From NCBI RefSeq assembly GCF_036924525.1, contig NZ_JAZHRU010000001.1:4741001-4805000 (forward strand): DNA of 64,000 bases, read 5' to 3'. The number at the start of each line of letters is the position of its first letter. Position 1 is the stretch's first letter. A program made the translations under genes and the position numbers. Origin of the DNA: Bradyrhizobium sp. AZCC 1719. Lineage in GTDB: Bacteria; Pseudomonadota; Alphaproteobacteria; Rhizobiales; Xanthobacteraceae. This document shows positions 14,991-24,200 of the stretch, piece by piece. Under the pieces are notes generated by a model. The model worked only from the letters and a program-made list of their open reading frames with translations, was not told the origin of the DNA and did not search any database.

Positions 14991-16334
14991 TCAAGCTGCG
15001 ACGCTCTTTGCGTGTTTGATCCGCCGCAGCTCGTCGAATTCCAGTTCCGCTGCCGTCTTTGCAATGGTCAGCATTCGCGCAGCGTCGGCGATGTTTTCCT
15101 CGGAGTGGTTGGCCATCACCTGCATGCGAATTCGGGCTGCACCCTTGGGAACGGCGGGAAACTCTACGAGGTTGGCGACCAATCCGAGTTCGATCAGGCG
15201 TCTGGAAACGAGACGTGCAAGGCCTTCCGAGCCCATTTTGACGCAAACGATTGCTGACGGGTCGCCGTAATAGTCGAGGCCCGCCTGCTTCAACTCGCGT
15301 CGCAACGACAGGACGTTGGCTAGCATCTTGCGCCGTAGCGCATCCCCCTCGGCGGACCCGATGATCTCGAACGCTTTGAGGACCGTCGCCGCCTGCGCCG
15401 GCGAGAGGGCATTGGAGAAAGTGGCAGGCGCGCTGTAAAAGCGCAGATATTCCTGCACCGCTCGGCTCTTGCAGGCGACAAACCCGCCGTTTGACGCAAA
15501 AGTCTTGGAAAAGCTCCCCATCACAAGGTCGACCTTGCCGAGCATGTTCTGCAGGCCGATGTGGCCGCGGCCGTCCTCGCCGAGACAACCAAGATCATGT
15601 GCGACGTCGACGACGAGCGTCGCATTGAATTCGTGGCAAAGCGCCTGCAGGGCAGCAAGATCGGGCGTGTCCGAGTCCATCGAGAACAACCCCTCGGTGA
15701 TCACGAGGATTCCGTTCTCGTTGTCCTTGGCCCGGATTTTGGCGAGGATATTCCGGCAATAATCGTTGTCCAGATGCCGGAACAGATGAAGGTTTTGGGT
15801 TGCGGCGTGAGCGCCTTCCTGCAGGCAGGAGTGTGCCAGCATGTCCATCACGATATGGTCGGCCGACCTGACGAGACCCTTCACGACGCCGAAGCCCGCG
15901 GCCCAACCCGTCGGGTACAGCACCACATGGTCCATCGCAAGAAACTCGGCGATCTTGCGTTCGAGTGCAACCGAGTACGACGTGTTGCCTACGAGCGCAG
16001 GAGAACCTGCGCTATGTACCCCGCAGCGCTCGATAGTCTCGATGGCCGTTGCCTTGATGGCCGGATGCGATGCCAGGCTGAGATAGTCCTGCGAAGCAAA
16101 GTTGACGCCGAGCATCCTGTTGCCCCGGTCATCCTGGGCCGAGCAAACGGTCTTGGGGCCGTCCTCCGTGGCACGAGAGAAGGGCCAGAGCCCGCGATGC
16201 CGGCGCAGATCCTGCCAGCGGAAGAAACCTTCGGTGCGTCCCAAAAGGTCCGAGCCACCGGGGACGCGGAAGTCCCTCATGCTGCCCATCAATGCGGCCG
16301 GCGCAACGCCAGCGTATGAATCGTTTGAAGCCAT
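14991..16334 (-). CDS. Alpha-oxoamine synthase-like PLP enzyme (AONS/KBL/SPT superfamily)
   Basis: Fold-type I PLP enzyme that would condense an acyl-CoA with an amino acid. After an N-terminal extension of about 65 residues come NFASQDYLSLASHP, the GSPALVGNTSYSVALE segment, the cofactor Asp region VVDVAHDLGCLGEDGRGH and the PLP-lysine motif GSFSKTFASNGGF. It is about 447 residues, longer than typical AONS (about 390). The usual DEAH of this family reads DVAH here, so the Glu is replaced by Val. I chose the ATG at 16334; a TTG 12 bases upstream is in frame. No acyl carrier or biotin genes are adjacent, so the product is unknown. A fragment of a related enzyme (5-aminolevulinate synthase) lies at 23064-23870. 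Confidence 0.82.
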   Translation of the reverse strand: MASNDSYAGVAPAALMGSMRDFRVPGGSDLLGRTEGFFRWQDLRRHRGLWPFSRATEDGPKTVCSAQDDRGNRMLGVNFASQDYLSLASHPAIKATAIETIERCGVHSAGSPALVGNTSYSVALERKIAEFLAMDHVVLYPTGWAAGFGVVKGLVRSADHIVMDMLAHSCLQEGAHAATQNLHLFRHLDNDYCRNILAKIRAKDNENGILVITEGLFSMDSDTPDLAALQALCHEFNATLVVDVAHDLGCLGEDGRGHIGLQNMLGKVDLVMGSFSKTFASNGGFVACKSRAVQEYLRFYSAPATFSNALSPAQAATVLKAFEIIGSAEGDALRRKMLANVLSLRRELKQAGLDYYGDPSAIVCVKMGSEGLARLVSRRLIELGLVANLVEFPAVPKGAARIRMQVMANHSEENIADAARMLTIAKTAAELEFDELRRIKHAKSVAA

Positions 16335-16603
16335 CCCGTAACCCAAATTTTTTTGTTCTGCCGAGAGCGTAGGATGCCCGGGACGAGATTAATTCCTGGT
16401 TGGATATTGGGAGATTTTCCGACGTTTTTCGGAAAAATGCGTGTGTGGTTGTCTCCACCTTAAGCGCTTCACAGAAAGTCGGGTCGAAACGCCAAAACGG
16501 GTCGGGAAAAGCCTTGCGGCGCCGTGCGCGTAAAGACGGCGTTAACCATAATGGCGCAATGTGTCCCTCACGTTCCGATACATCTGGAGCAAGTGAGGAA
16601 TCC

Positions 16604-17395
16604 ATGATTGGCGTCCCGAAAGGCCAGCCATTCCGCAAAATTTCAAGCCGGGTCGCGGCGGCAGTGATGGTTGTGAATGCGCTCTCCGCGCCCGCATTCG
16701 CTGCGGATTTGAGACTGCCTGTGAAGGCGGCCCCGCCCATCCAGCCTGTTCCGGTATTCTCATGGACCGGCTTTTATATCGGCGCGAACGGCGGCTGGGG
16801 CTCAAGTCGCAACTGCTGGGATCTTGTTCCGCCCACGCCGGTACCCCCTGCGCTGCTCGGCCCCGAAGGCTGCCACGATGCGACAGGCGGGGTAGCCGGC
16901 GGTCAAATCGGTTATCGCTGGCAGGCAGGCGCCGCGGTCTTTGGTCTGGAAGCGCAGGGTAACTGGGCTGACCTCAACGGCAGCAAGATCAGCCCGCCGT
17001 TCCCGACCACGACCAACCGGTCACGGATCGAAGCGTTCGGCCTGTTCACCGGCCAGATCGGCTGGGCCGTCCAAAATACACTGTTCTACGTCAAGGGCGG
17101 CGGCGCCGTCACCGATAGCCGCTTTCGCTACACCGACAACGCGACCGGCACCGTTCTCGGCGCTGCGAACGACACGCGATGGGGAGCCGTAGTAGGCGTC
17201 GGCCTTGAATTCGGCTTCGCTTCGAACTGGTCGGTCGCTGTGGAGTACGATCATCTGTTCATGCAGGACCGTACGTTTGACTTTACCAGCCCGGCTGGCG
17301 CTTACGCCGGCACGGTGGCCACCCGTCAAGATGTTGATCTCGTCACGGCCCGTGTGAACTACAGGTTTGGCGGCCCGGTGGTCGCGAAATACTGA
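16604..17395 (+). CDS. Outer-membrane beta-barrel protein (Omp25/RopB-like)
   Basis: Start at the ATG near 16604 after GAGGAA. A signal peptide with hydrophobic core AAAVMVVNALSAPAFA ends at AFAAD. The mature protein begins with a linker (APPIQPVPVFSWTGFYIGANGGWG), the typical entry of the porin-like family PF13505/Omp25 of rhizobia. Amphipathic strands follow and end in VNYRFGGPVVAKY. Two cysteines near the mature N-terminus are unusual for the family. It is a single gene with a strong terminator 22 bases downstream. Likely role: structural outer-membrane protein. Confidence 0.88.
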   Translation: MIGVPKGQPFRKISSRVAAAVMVVNALSAPAFAADLRLPVKAAPPIQPVPVFSWTGFYIGANGGWGSSRNCWDLVPPTPVPPALLGPEGCHDATGGVAGGQIGYRWQAGAAVFGLEAQGNWADLNGSKISPPFPTTTNRSRIEAFGLFTGQIGWAVQNTLFYVKGGGAVTDSRFRYTDNATGTVLGAANDTRWGAVVGVGLEFGFASNWSVAVEYDHLFMQDRTFDFTSPAGAYAGTVATRQDVDLVTARVNYRFGGPVVAKY

Positions 17396-17416
17396 CAGCG
17401 CTGAAGTTCGACGCAT

Positions 17417-17450
17417 AAAGAAAGGCGGGCCGAAAGCCCGCCTTTCTTTA
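17417..17450. terminator. Bidirectional rho-independent terminator
   Basis: The hairpin AAAGGCGGGC/GCCCGCCTTT has a CGAAA loop, with T/A-rich flanks on both sides. It lies between the outer-membrane protein gene (plus) and the response regulator gene (minus), so it can serve both. Confidence 0.85.
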
Positions 17451-17494
17451 TGGGCAATGTAAGCCGCTCGGCAGAACGCTTTTTGAGCGTGAGC

Positions 17495-17884
17495 CTAGGC
17501 GGCCGGACTCTGACGAGCGACCGAAGGCAGATGCGACCGCATCTTGCCCAGCAGCCGCTGCAGGTCGACGGGCTTCGTATCAAAATCGGAGCAGCCGACT
17601 TCGACGCTCTTGTCGCGATCGCTGGCGAGCGCATGGGCGGTCAGCGCAATGATCGGAATGGCGGATGTCGCCGGATTGGCCTTGATCCGCTGTGTTGCTT
17701 CCCAACCGTCCATTTCGCCGAGCGCCACATCCATCAGGATCAGATCGGGCAATTCGCTCGCTGCCATGTTCACGCCCGTTGGACCGTCACAGGCACAGCA
17801 GACAGAGAAGCCGTTGCGCTCGAGACGGCGCGTAAGCATGTCCCGGTTCATCTCGTTGTCTTCGACCAGCAGAATCCTATGCAT
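17495..17884 (-). CDS. Single-domain response regulator (CheY/DivK-like)
   Basis: A 129-residue receiver domain with the acidic pair in LLVEDNE, the phospho-acceptor Asp in LILMDVALG, the conserved Thr in IIALTAHA and Lys in DTKPVD. There is no output domain. The ATG overlaps the stop of the upstream kinase gene (ATGCATAG), indicating translational coupling and a dedicated kinase-regulator pair. Sequence such as IALTAHALASDRDKSVEVGC is typical of DivK-like and hybrid-kinase receivers, so a role in phosphorelay or protein interaction is likely. A longer in-frame extension to 18022 overlaps the kinase and is not used. Confidence 0.9.
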   Translation of the reverse strand: MHRILLVEDNEMNRDMLTRRLERNGFSVCCACDGPTGVNMAASELPDLILMDVALGEMDGWEATQRIKANPATSAIPIIALTAHALASDRDKSVEVGCSDFDTKPVDLQRLLGKMRSHLPSVARQSPAA

Positions 17885-19355
17885 TGGCAATCCCGGCTGA
17901 CGCAGGCAGAGCCGTGTCGGTGAGGTCGGGGACGAGCGTCGCCGCGGCGTAACGATCGGTCTTTCGCCGGCCTTCGACGAGCGGTATGCTGACCGTGAAG
18001 CGGCTGCCTTTCCCGGGTTCACTTTCCACGGTGATTTCGCCGCTCATCAACTTGCAGAGCCTTTGGCTGAGCGCCAGCCCAAGCCCCGTACCGCCATACT
18101 TGCTGGTGCTGGAGTCGTCGGCGACGGTGAATTTCTCGAACAGTTTCGCCATTTGATCCGGCGCGATGCCGATTCCCGTGTCCACAACGTCAACGACGAG
18201 TTGATCTCCCGCCGCGCTCTTCAGGCGTCGTGCGGCAATCTCCACCTTCCCGTTGTGGGTGAATTTCGTGGCGTTATCGGTCAATTGTCCGACGATGTTG
18301 CGAAACTTGCCGGCATCGCAGAGCGCGGTCCCGAGATCGGGGGAGATCGAGCAGGCGAACTCGTTCCCGCTTGCCTCGACCGAGGTCATCGCCTTCTCAG
18401 CGATCTCGCGGAACAAGGCGCAGAAATCCGTCTCTTCCAAGTGCAGCTCCATCTTGCCGGCTTCGATCTTCGAAAGATCGAGCACCTCGTTGACGAGCTT
18501 CAAGAGGTGTTGCCCAGCCATGTGGATCTTGGTCAGGTCAGCAATGCCCTCGCGATCGTCGTCGAGTTCGGCGTCTTCGAGCAGCATCTGGCTGTAACCG
18601 ATCACCGCGTTGAGCGGCGTGCGCAACTCGTGACTCATCTTGGCCAGAAATTCCGATTTCGCGGCTCCCGCGCGCTCGGCTTCCTCGGTAGCCGCGCGCA
18701 GCGCCGACGCCGTTGCCATGTGCTGGCGCATCTCGCTTTCAAGCTCGCTCTGCGATGCCTGGATCTTCGCGTAGTAGAGCGCCATCATCGCCACATAGAT
18801 CGACGCTGCCGTCGTCGAGACGAGCCCGAGCCCCTGCATCGCAGCAACTGGCAGTTTGCTGTTGACTTCGAATGCATGGAAATAGAAGAAGCTGAAGATC
18901 GCGACGTTGACTGCGAACATGATCATGACGATCAGTCGTAGCTTGCTCGAGGAGCCCAGATAGAAGAAAGCGAGCAACGGTATGACGAGCACCCAGGCGA
19001 GCGTGGGAGACGTCACGCCGCCATAGAAGAAGCAGCTCCAGAGGATACAGAAGATCAGGTTTTCGATCGAGACCAGCGCGAGCGTGTCGTAGGTCGCGCC
19101 GGCGCGCAGGATGAACGGAAATACCCAGAACAACGTGATCGACGCCGCGAGCACTGCCACGTCATATCCCGGCGCGGGGTCAAGCAGATAGATCGAAATC
19201 GGAACGACGTTTCCGATGAAGGGACCCAGGATGTGACTGACGAGAAACACGTGAGCACGGTTTCGCGTATCGCGATCGGCGGCGATGCTGGGCGGAATGA
19301 AGTAGTTGACCAGCTTGTCGAGGGCAGCAATCGCCCTTGCAAATTTGTCTTTCAT
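17877..19355 (-). CDS. Membrane sensor histidine kinase (multi-TM input, HisKA-HATPase)
   Basis: About 492 residues from the ATG at 19355 (MKDKFARAIAALD). Five to six transmembrane segments cover about residues 30-190, then a helical linker, HisKA with FLAKMSHELRTPLNAVIGYSQ and HATPase_c with the N box (DNATKFT), G1 (DTGIGIAPDQM) and G2 (STSKYGGTGLGLALS). The N-terminal membrane domain is clearly homologous to that of the divergent kinase at 19562-20992 (shared FFYGGV-S-P pattern and the I-LL/L-Y-LDP region). Its partner is the overlapping receiver gene. The sensed signal is unknown. Confidence 0.9.
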   Translation of the reverse strand: MKDKFARAIAALDKLVNYFIPPSIAADRDTRNRAHVFLVSHILGPFIGNVVPISIYLLDPAPGYDVAVLAASITLFWVFPFILRAGATYDTLALVSIENLIFCILWSCFFYGGVTSPTLAWVLVIPLLAFFYLGSSSKLRLIVMIMFAVNVAIFSFFYFHAFEVNSKLPVAAMQGLGLVSTTAASIYVAMMALYYAKIQASQSELESEMRQHMATASALRAATEEAERAGAAKSEFLAKMSHELRTPLNAVIGYSQMLLEDAELDDDREGIADLTKIHMAGQHLLKLVNEVLDLSKIEAGKMELHLEETDFCALFREIAEKAMTSVEASGNEFACSISPDLGTALCDAGKFRNIVGQLTDNATKFTHNGKVEIAARRLKSAAGDQLVVDVVDTGIGIAPDQMAKLFEKFTVADDSSTSKYGGTGLGLALSQRLCKLMSGEITVESEPGKGSRFTVSIPLVEGRRKTDRYAAATLVPDLTDTALPASAGIANA

Positions 19356-19561
19356 GAAACTGAGCCAGCTTCTGCGAGTTGGTTTTCCGATATTCCGGTC
19401 CGTCGTGCTTGCGCTCGTGCAAGCAGAAATATGCAATTTCCGGCAGCTAACCTTTTCAGAGCTCAATTAAAACCCCGTTAATCGGCCAGACTTCCTGGCT
19501 AAACCGAATTTTAAAGGGCCGAGGGCTAGCCTGCGCCCAATTTGAATTGACGGGTGGCGAC

Positions 19562-20992
19562 ATGCCCTTTTTGCAAGAAGTCGTTAGGCTTATCGATTGG
19601 TTTATTCCGACACGGTCAAAGCTCGAGCGCTCCGATCGGGGACTCGCGCAGAACTTCATATTCACACACCTGTTCGGGCCGCTGCTTTCACAGTCCATCA
19701 GTCTGTTTCTCTATCTCAGCGACCCGCACCGGGGCGCTGCCTGCTGGACCGTAATCGTCTGCATCTGGCTGTTCTGGACGCTTCCGTTCGTCTACAGGGC
19801 GAGCGGCAATCTGCAGCTCTCGGCGCTGATTTCCGTCGAGCTGCTTGCTTTCACCTCGCTGTTCGGCGCCTATTTCTACGGCGGAGTCAGTTCGCCATTT
19901 CTCCCGTGGTTGCTCGTCAGCCTGCTGCTCGGCTTCTTCTATATTTCGCAACGCCCGATCCTCATCGTTGGCCTGTTCACCTTCAACATTCTTGGCTTCG
20001 TTCTCGCCTACCTGCTGTGGGACTTTCCGACGCTTCTGTCGCACGAGCAGCTTTCGATGGTCGGGTGGATCTCGATCCTGTCGGCCACGATCTACATGTC
20101 GTGGATGGCGATCTATTACGCCAACATGATCACGGTCGGGTCCGAGCTCGAGCGCGAGGCCGTAAGGCATCGGGAGACGGCGGTGCGCCTGCGCGAAGCC
20201 AAGGACATGGCCGATGAGGCAAACCGCGCGAAGTCGATCTTCCTGGCGAAGATGAGCCACGAGCTTCGTACGCCGCTGAACGCGGTGATCGGCTTCAGCG
20301 AGATCTTGCTCGAGGGCGTGGAATTCGAGGGCAAGAACAGCCGAAGGAAGCCAGACCTCGAACGGATCAATTCCGCAGGAAAACATCTGCTGTCGCTGGT
20401 GACCGATGTCCTTGATCTGTCCAAGATCGAGTCAAACCATATCGAACTTAAGATCGAACAGTTCAATCTGAATGACATGGTTCGCGAGGTTGTCGCCACG
20501 GTTCAACCCGCGGTAGCCGAAAAGAAGAACAAGCTCGTCGTCAGGTGTCCGTCCAACCTGGGCATCGTGTCCACGGACCAGACGAAGCTGCGGCAAGCCG
20601 CGCTCAATCTGTTGAGCAATGCGGCGAAGTTCACGGAAGGGGGCACCATCATCCTGTCCGCGCAGCGCCGCAAGCATCAGGCGGGCGACTGGATCGAGAT
20701 CCAGGTGCAGGATACCGGAATAGGCATCAGCGAGTCCGAAATCGGACGACTCTTCCAGAATTTTGGTCAGGCCAACCAGACGACATCTAGCAAGTATGGC
20801 GGAACGGGCCTCGGTCTTGCGCTGAGCCAGAAACTCTGTGCCTTGATGGGCGGAGGCATCTCGGCAACCAGCGAGCCGGGGCGGGGATCCTGCTTCACGA
20901 TACGCGTGCTGGCCTGGATGACCGAGCAGCGGCCGGCCGACGAACCATCCATCATGCCCGCGTTTGCGGCTGTCAGTCCATCGGCGGTGTAA
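19562..20992 (+). CDS. Membrane sensor histidine kinase, paralogue of the divergent kinase
   Basis: Start at the ATG at 19562 (MPFLQEVVRLIDWF). The architecture matches 17877-19355: membrane domain to about residue 190, coiled-coil linker (EREAVRHRETAVRLREAKDM), HisKA (FLAKMSHELRTPLNAVIGFSE) and HATPase_c (NAAKFT, DTGIGISESEI, GGTGLGLALS). The stop is 2 bases before the ATG of the REC-GGDEF-EAL gene at 20995, so the two are translated together and the kinase probably phosphorylates that receiver. The two kinase genes are divergent and share a ~200-base intergenic region. Confidence 0.92.
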   Translation: MPFLQEVVRLIDWFIPTRSKLERSDRGLAQNFIFTHLFGPLLSQSISLFLYLSDPHRGAACWTVIVCIWLFWTLPFVYRASGNLQLSALISVELLAFTSLFGAYFYGGVSSPFLPWLLVSLLLGFFYISQRPILIVGLFTFNILGFVLAYLLWDFPTLLSHEQLSMVGWISILSATIYMSWMAIYYANMITVGSELEREAVRHRETAVRLREAKDMADEANRAKSIFLAKMSHELRTPLNAVIGFSEILLEGVEFEGKNSRRKPDLERINSAGKHLLSLVTDVLDLSKIESNHIELKIEQFNLNDMVREVVATVQPAVAEKKNKLVVRCPSNLGIVSTDQTKLRQAALNLLSNAAKFTEGGTIILSAQRRKHQAGDWIEIQVQDTGIGISESEIGRLFQNFGQANQTTSSKYGGTGLGLALSQKLCALMGGGISATSEPGRGSCFTIRVLAWMTEQRPADEPSIMPAFAAVSPSAV

Positions 20993-20994
20993 CG

Positions 20995-22908
20995 ATGTCC
21001 ATCCAAAGCACGAAAGTGACGCGTCTCGAGGACTTTGCGTCACAGGAGTCGAGCACCACCGACAGTAATGCTGAGGTGCGTCCACACTTGCTGATCGTCG
21101 ACGACATCAGCGACAATCGCGCGATCCTTTCGCGGCGCTTCGAACGGCGCGGCTTTGCCGTCACGGAGGCGGAATCGGGGCTGGCCGCCATTGAACTCAT
21201 CGAGAAGGAGGCGTTCGACCTCGTCCTTCTCGATGTCATGATGCCTGGAATTGACGGAATAGAAACCCTGAAACGGATCCGCGGTCGAAAATCGTCGTCC
21301 GCACTTCCCGTCATCATGGTTACCGCCAAGTCGGAAAGCGCCAACATCGTCGATGCCCTCGAGTGCGGCGCCAATGACTACGTCACGAAGCCGGTGGATT
21401 TTGCGGTCGCATTGGCGCGGGTGAATACGCAGATCAGCCGCAGACGCGCGGAGCAGCAGGTGGAGGTTGCGAATGACCAGCTTCGCCGGACGAACGAGGC
21501 ATTGGAGGCGCGCGTGGAAGAGCGCACAAAGCGCCTCGCCGACGCCAATCAAAGGCTCAAGGAAGAGATCGCAGACCGCGAGGAACTGCAGGCGCAATCC
21601 CAGTACCTCGCTTATCATGATTCGCTGACCGGGCTCGGCAATCGGCTGCTGTTCAAGGAACAGCTCGAGGAGGCGCTTACAGACGAATCGGTGACACCGC
21701 ATCCGCTTGCCGTTCTGTTCGTGGACCTCGATGGGTTCAAGGCGGTCAACGACACCGGCGGCCACTCGGTCGGCGATTTGCTTCTGAAGTCCCTTGCCGC
21801 CAAGCTTCGCGACCTGCTGCCGCCGACGGATCGCATTGCGCGACTTGGCGGCGACGAGTTCGCGATCCTGCAGGTATCAAGTGTCCAACCATCGTCGTCG
21901 ATCACGCTTGCGGAGCGGATCATCGAGGTTGCGGCACATCCGCAGACCATCGAAGGGCACGATGTAACTGTGGGCGCGAGCGTCGGAATCGCGATTCTGC
22001 AGCCGGGCGAAATGAACGCGGAAGCCGCCCTCAAATGTGCAGATCTCGCGATGTACAGCGCGAAGTCCGGCGGCCGCGGCACTTTTCGCATGTTCGATCC
22101 GAAGATGGATGCCGCTGTCCAGACCAGGCGGTCGCTGGAGCGGGATATGCGCAACGCGTTGGCCCACGGCGACTTCAGCCTGTTCTATCAACCGCTGGTT
22201 AACCTGCAAAGCAGGAAGGTAGCCGCCTTTGAAGCGTTGATGCGCTGGCATCACCCCGAGCGCGGCTCGGTGGCGCCGTCGGAATTCATTCCGGTCGCCG
22301 AGGAGATGGGCCTGATCCTGCCGCTGGGCGAATGGGCGTTGAGACAAGCATGCATGGAGGCGGTTCACTGGCCGGACGAAATCAACCTCTCGGTCAATCT
22401 GTCTCCTTTGCAGTTCGCCAAGGGGAACCTTGTTTCAACCGTCATGAGCGCGCTCGCTTCATCGGGACTGCCAGCGAACCGCCTCGAGCTGGAGATCACG
22501 GAGTCGGTCTTGCTCGAGAAATCCGACAGAAACATCGGGATATTGAACCATCTGCGCTCGCTGGGCGTGCGGATCTCGATGGATGATTTTGGCACGGGCT
22601 ATTCCAGCATCGGTTATCTGCGCAGTTTCCCTTTCGACAAGATCAAGATCGATCAATCCTTCGTCCGGGACGTGCTCATCGACGAGGGAAGCCTAGCCAT
22701 CGTTCGAGCGATCGCCGGGCTCGGTGTGAGCTTCGGCATGACGACAACCGCAGAGGGAGTCGAGACGGAAGAGCAAATGCATTGCCTGAGCCGGGAGGGC
22801 TGTATCGAAGTTCAGGGATACCTGCTCAGTAAACCGGTGCCACCGGCTGAAGTGCCAGGATTGCTGGAGCAGCTTAAAGCCGGTAGAGCGCCAGCTTCCG
22901 ATTCTTGA
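20995..22908 (+). CDS. REC-GGDEF-EAL cyclic-di-GMP response regulator
   Basis: Receiver at about residues 30-150 (phospho-acceptor in LVLLDVMMPGIDG, Lys in YVTKPVD), a coiled-coil linker to about 200, GGDEF at about 205-370 with an intact RLGGDEF, and EAL at about 385-625. The EAL domain keeps FEALMRWHHP, ELEITESVLL, the DDFGTGYSS loop and TTAEGVET. Both catalytic domains therefore look active, giving a potentially bifunctional c-di-GMP synthase/phosphodiesterase controlled by the upstream kinase. No RxxD-type inhibitory site was evident by eye. It probably links an envelope signal to motility or biofilm state. Confidence 0.93.
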   Translation: MSIQSTKVTRLEDFASQESSTTDSNAEVRPHLLIVDDISDNRAILSRRFERRGFAVTEAESGLAAIELIEKEAFDLVLLDVMMPGIDGIETLKRIRGRKSSSALPVIMVTAKSESANIVDALECGANDYVTKPVDFAVALARVNTQISRRRAEQQVEVANDQLRRTNEALEARVEERTKRLADANQRLKEEIADREELQAQSQYLAYHDSLTGLGNRLLFKEQLEEALTDESVTPHPLAVLFVDLDGFKAVNDTGGHSVGDLLLKSLAAKLRDLLPPTDRIARLGGDEFAILQVSSVQPSSSITLAERIIEVAAHPQTIEGHDVTVGASVGIAILQPGEMNAEAALKCADLAMYSAKSGGRGTFRMFDPKMDAAVQTRRSLERDMRNALAHGDFSLFYQPLVNLQSRKVAAFEALMRWHHPERGSVAPSEFIPVAEEMGLILPLGEWALRQACMEAVHWPDEINLSVNLSPLQFAKGNLVSTVMSALASSGLPANRLELEITESVLLEKSDRNIGILNHLRSLGVRISMDDFGTGYSSIGYLRSFPFDKIKIDQSFVRDVLIDEGSLAIVRAIAGLGVSFGMTTTAEGVETEEQMHCLSREGCIEVQGYLLSKPVPPAEVPGLLEQLKAGRAPASDS

Positions 22909-23063
22909 AGTGTGTGTTTCCACGGCTACATGACGCCGTCTCGAACTCCAGTCGCGATTGGTCCTCAACGTGGCAAACTTGCGCCTTCATCCAGGTCGGT
23001 GACGGCACCTTGGCAGCTGCTTCGGTCCGTCTTGCTCGGTCGTCGTCTCGGCTTGGAGCATCG

Positions 23064-23870
23064 CTACGCGCTCATCTGCGCGAGCGCCCGGTCCTCGCGC
23101 GGCAGGTCTAGCCGCTCCCAGACATCGATCAGCGCCTTGACGAGCGCTTCGATCATGTCGCCGTCGTGATGGGGCGAAGGCGTGATGCGCAGCCGCTCCG
23201 TACCGCGCGGCACGGTCGGGTAGTTGATTGGCTGGATATAGATTCTATGCTCGGTGAGCAGGAGGTCGCTTGCGTCCTTGCAGTGCTCTGGATCGCCGAC
23301 GAGGACGGGTATGATGTGCGTCTCGCTCGGCATGACCGGGAGCCCGGCCGCCCTAAGTACTGCCTTCGTGCGCGCTACGCGGCGCTGATGCTGCTCGCGC
23401 TCCCAGTTGGAGCTTTTGAGGTGGCGAATTGCCGTGGTTGCAGCGGCACAAATCGGCGGCGGAAGGGCTGTGGTGAAAATGAAGCCGGGTGCGTAGGAAC
23501 GCACTGCATCGATCAGCGCGGCATCGCCCGCAATGTATCCGCCCAGACAGCCGAACGCCTTGGCAAGCGTACCCTCGATGACATCGACGCGGTGCGCTGC
23601 GCCCTCGCGTTCTGTGATGCCACCGCCGTGCGAACCGTACAGGCCAACCGCATGCACCTCATCGCAATAGGTCATCGCATTGTACCGCTGCGCAAGATCG
23701 CAAATGCCGTTGATGGGTGCGACGTCACCATCCATGGAATAGAGGCTCTCGAACACAACCAGCTTCGGCCGTTGGGGATCGGCCCGTTTGAGCAGCTCTT
23801 CGAGGTGTCCGAGATCGTTGTGGCGCCAGATATGCTTTTCCGTCCCGGACTGGCGCACGCCCTCGATCAT
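23064..23870 (-). pseudogene. hemA: 5-aminolevulinate synthase fragment (C-terminal two-thirds)
   Basis: From about 23870 ([15 protein letters not shown]) the translation matches [30 protein letters not shown], the PLP lysine in [13 protein letters not shown], and FTTALPP, to the end at 23064. Intact ALAS is about 405-410 residues; only about 268 remain. The N-terminal third is absent, replaced at 23870 by unrelated sequence that reads as a DUF3309-like gene on the other strand. The remaining part has no frame damage, so the break may be fairly recent, or it could be expressed from an accidental start. Presumably a functional copy exists elsewhere. Confidence 0.85.
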
Positions 23871-24011
23871 CCTGATTATTTTGGTGATTGCTTTGTTGGG
23901 TGGCTTTAGCGGCATTGGCGGCGGCCCATTTTATGGGACCGGCTACTACGGCGGTGGTGGACTGGGCCTCGTGTTATCCTGCTGATTTTGATTCTGCTGG
24001 GCAGAATCTGA
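23858..24011 (+). pseudogene. DUF3309-like small membrane protein remnant, frameshifted
   Basis: The plus strand reads [13 protein letters not shown], a Gly/Tyr-rich loop ([17 protein letters not shown]), and after a one-base frame change ILLILILLGRI before a stop. Two hydrophobic segments around a Gly-rich centre are the hallmark of the very short DUF3309 proteins common in Bradyrhizobium. The start is lost at the junction with the ALAS fragment. Confidence 0.6.
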
Positions 24012-24129
24012 ATCGTTTCGGCCAAGCTGTTTTTGCCGGACAGGTTTTGTCAGGGCTAGGGACCATCGAGGACCGTTGCCGTCGTTCCTGGCGCCTATTT
24101 TGTTCGCCTGCCAAATCCGGTCGCAGCAA

Positions 24130-24160
24130 AAACCGCCTCGCAGAGGGGCAAGGCGGTTTA
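24130..24160 (-). terminator. Probable terminator downstream of csbD
   Basis: The stem AAACCGCCT/AGGCGGTTT is followed on the minus strand by TTTTTG. It lies 40 bases after the stop of the CsbD gene at 24201. Confidence 0.65.
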
Positions 24161-24200
24161 AGGACACCGAGCGAGTTTGCGTTTGTTCTAAACGTGAGGT

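Noticed and set aside
22909-23063. Small gene after the REC-GGDEF-EAL protein
   Set aside because: Short frames only, no ribosome site or domain; 155 bases of intergenic DNA before the ALAS fragment.
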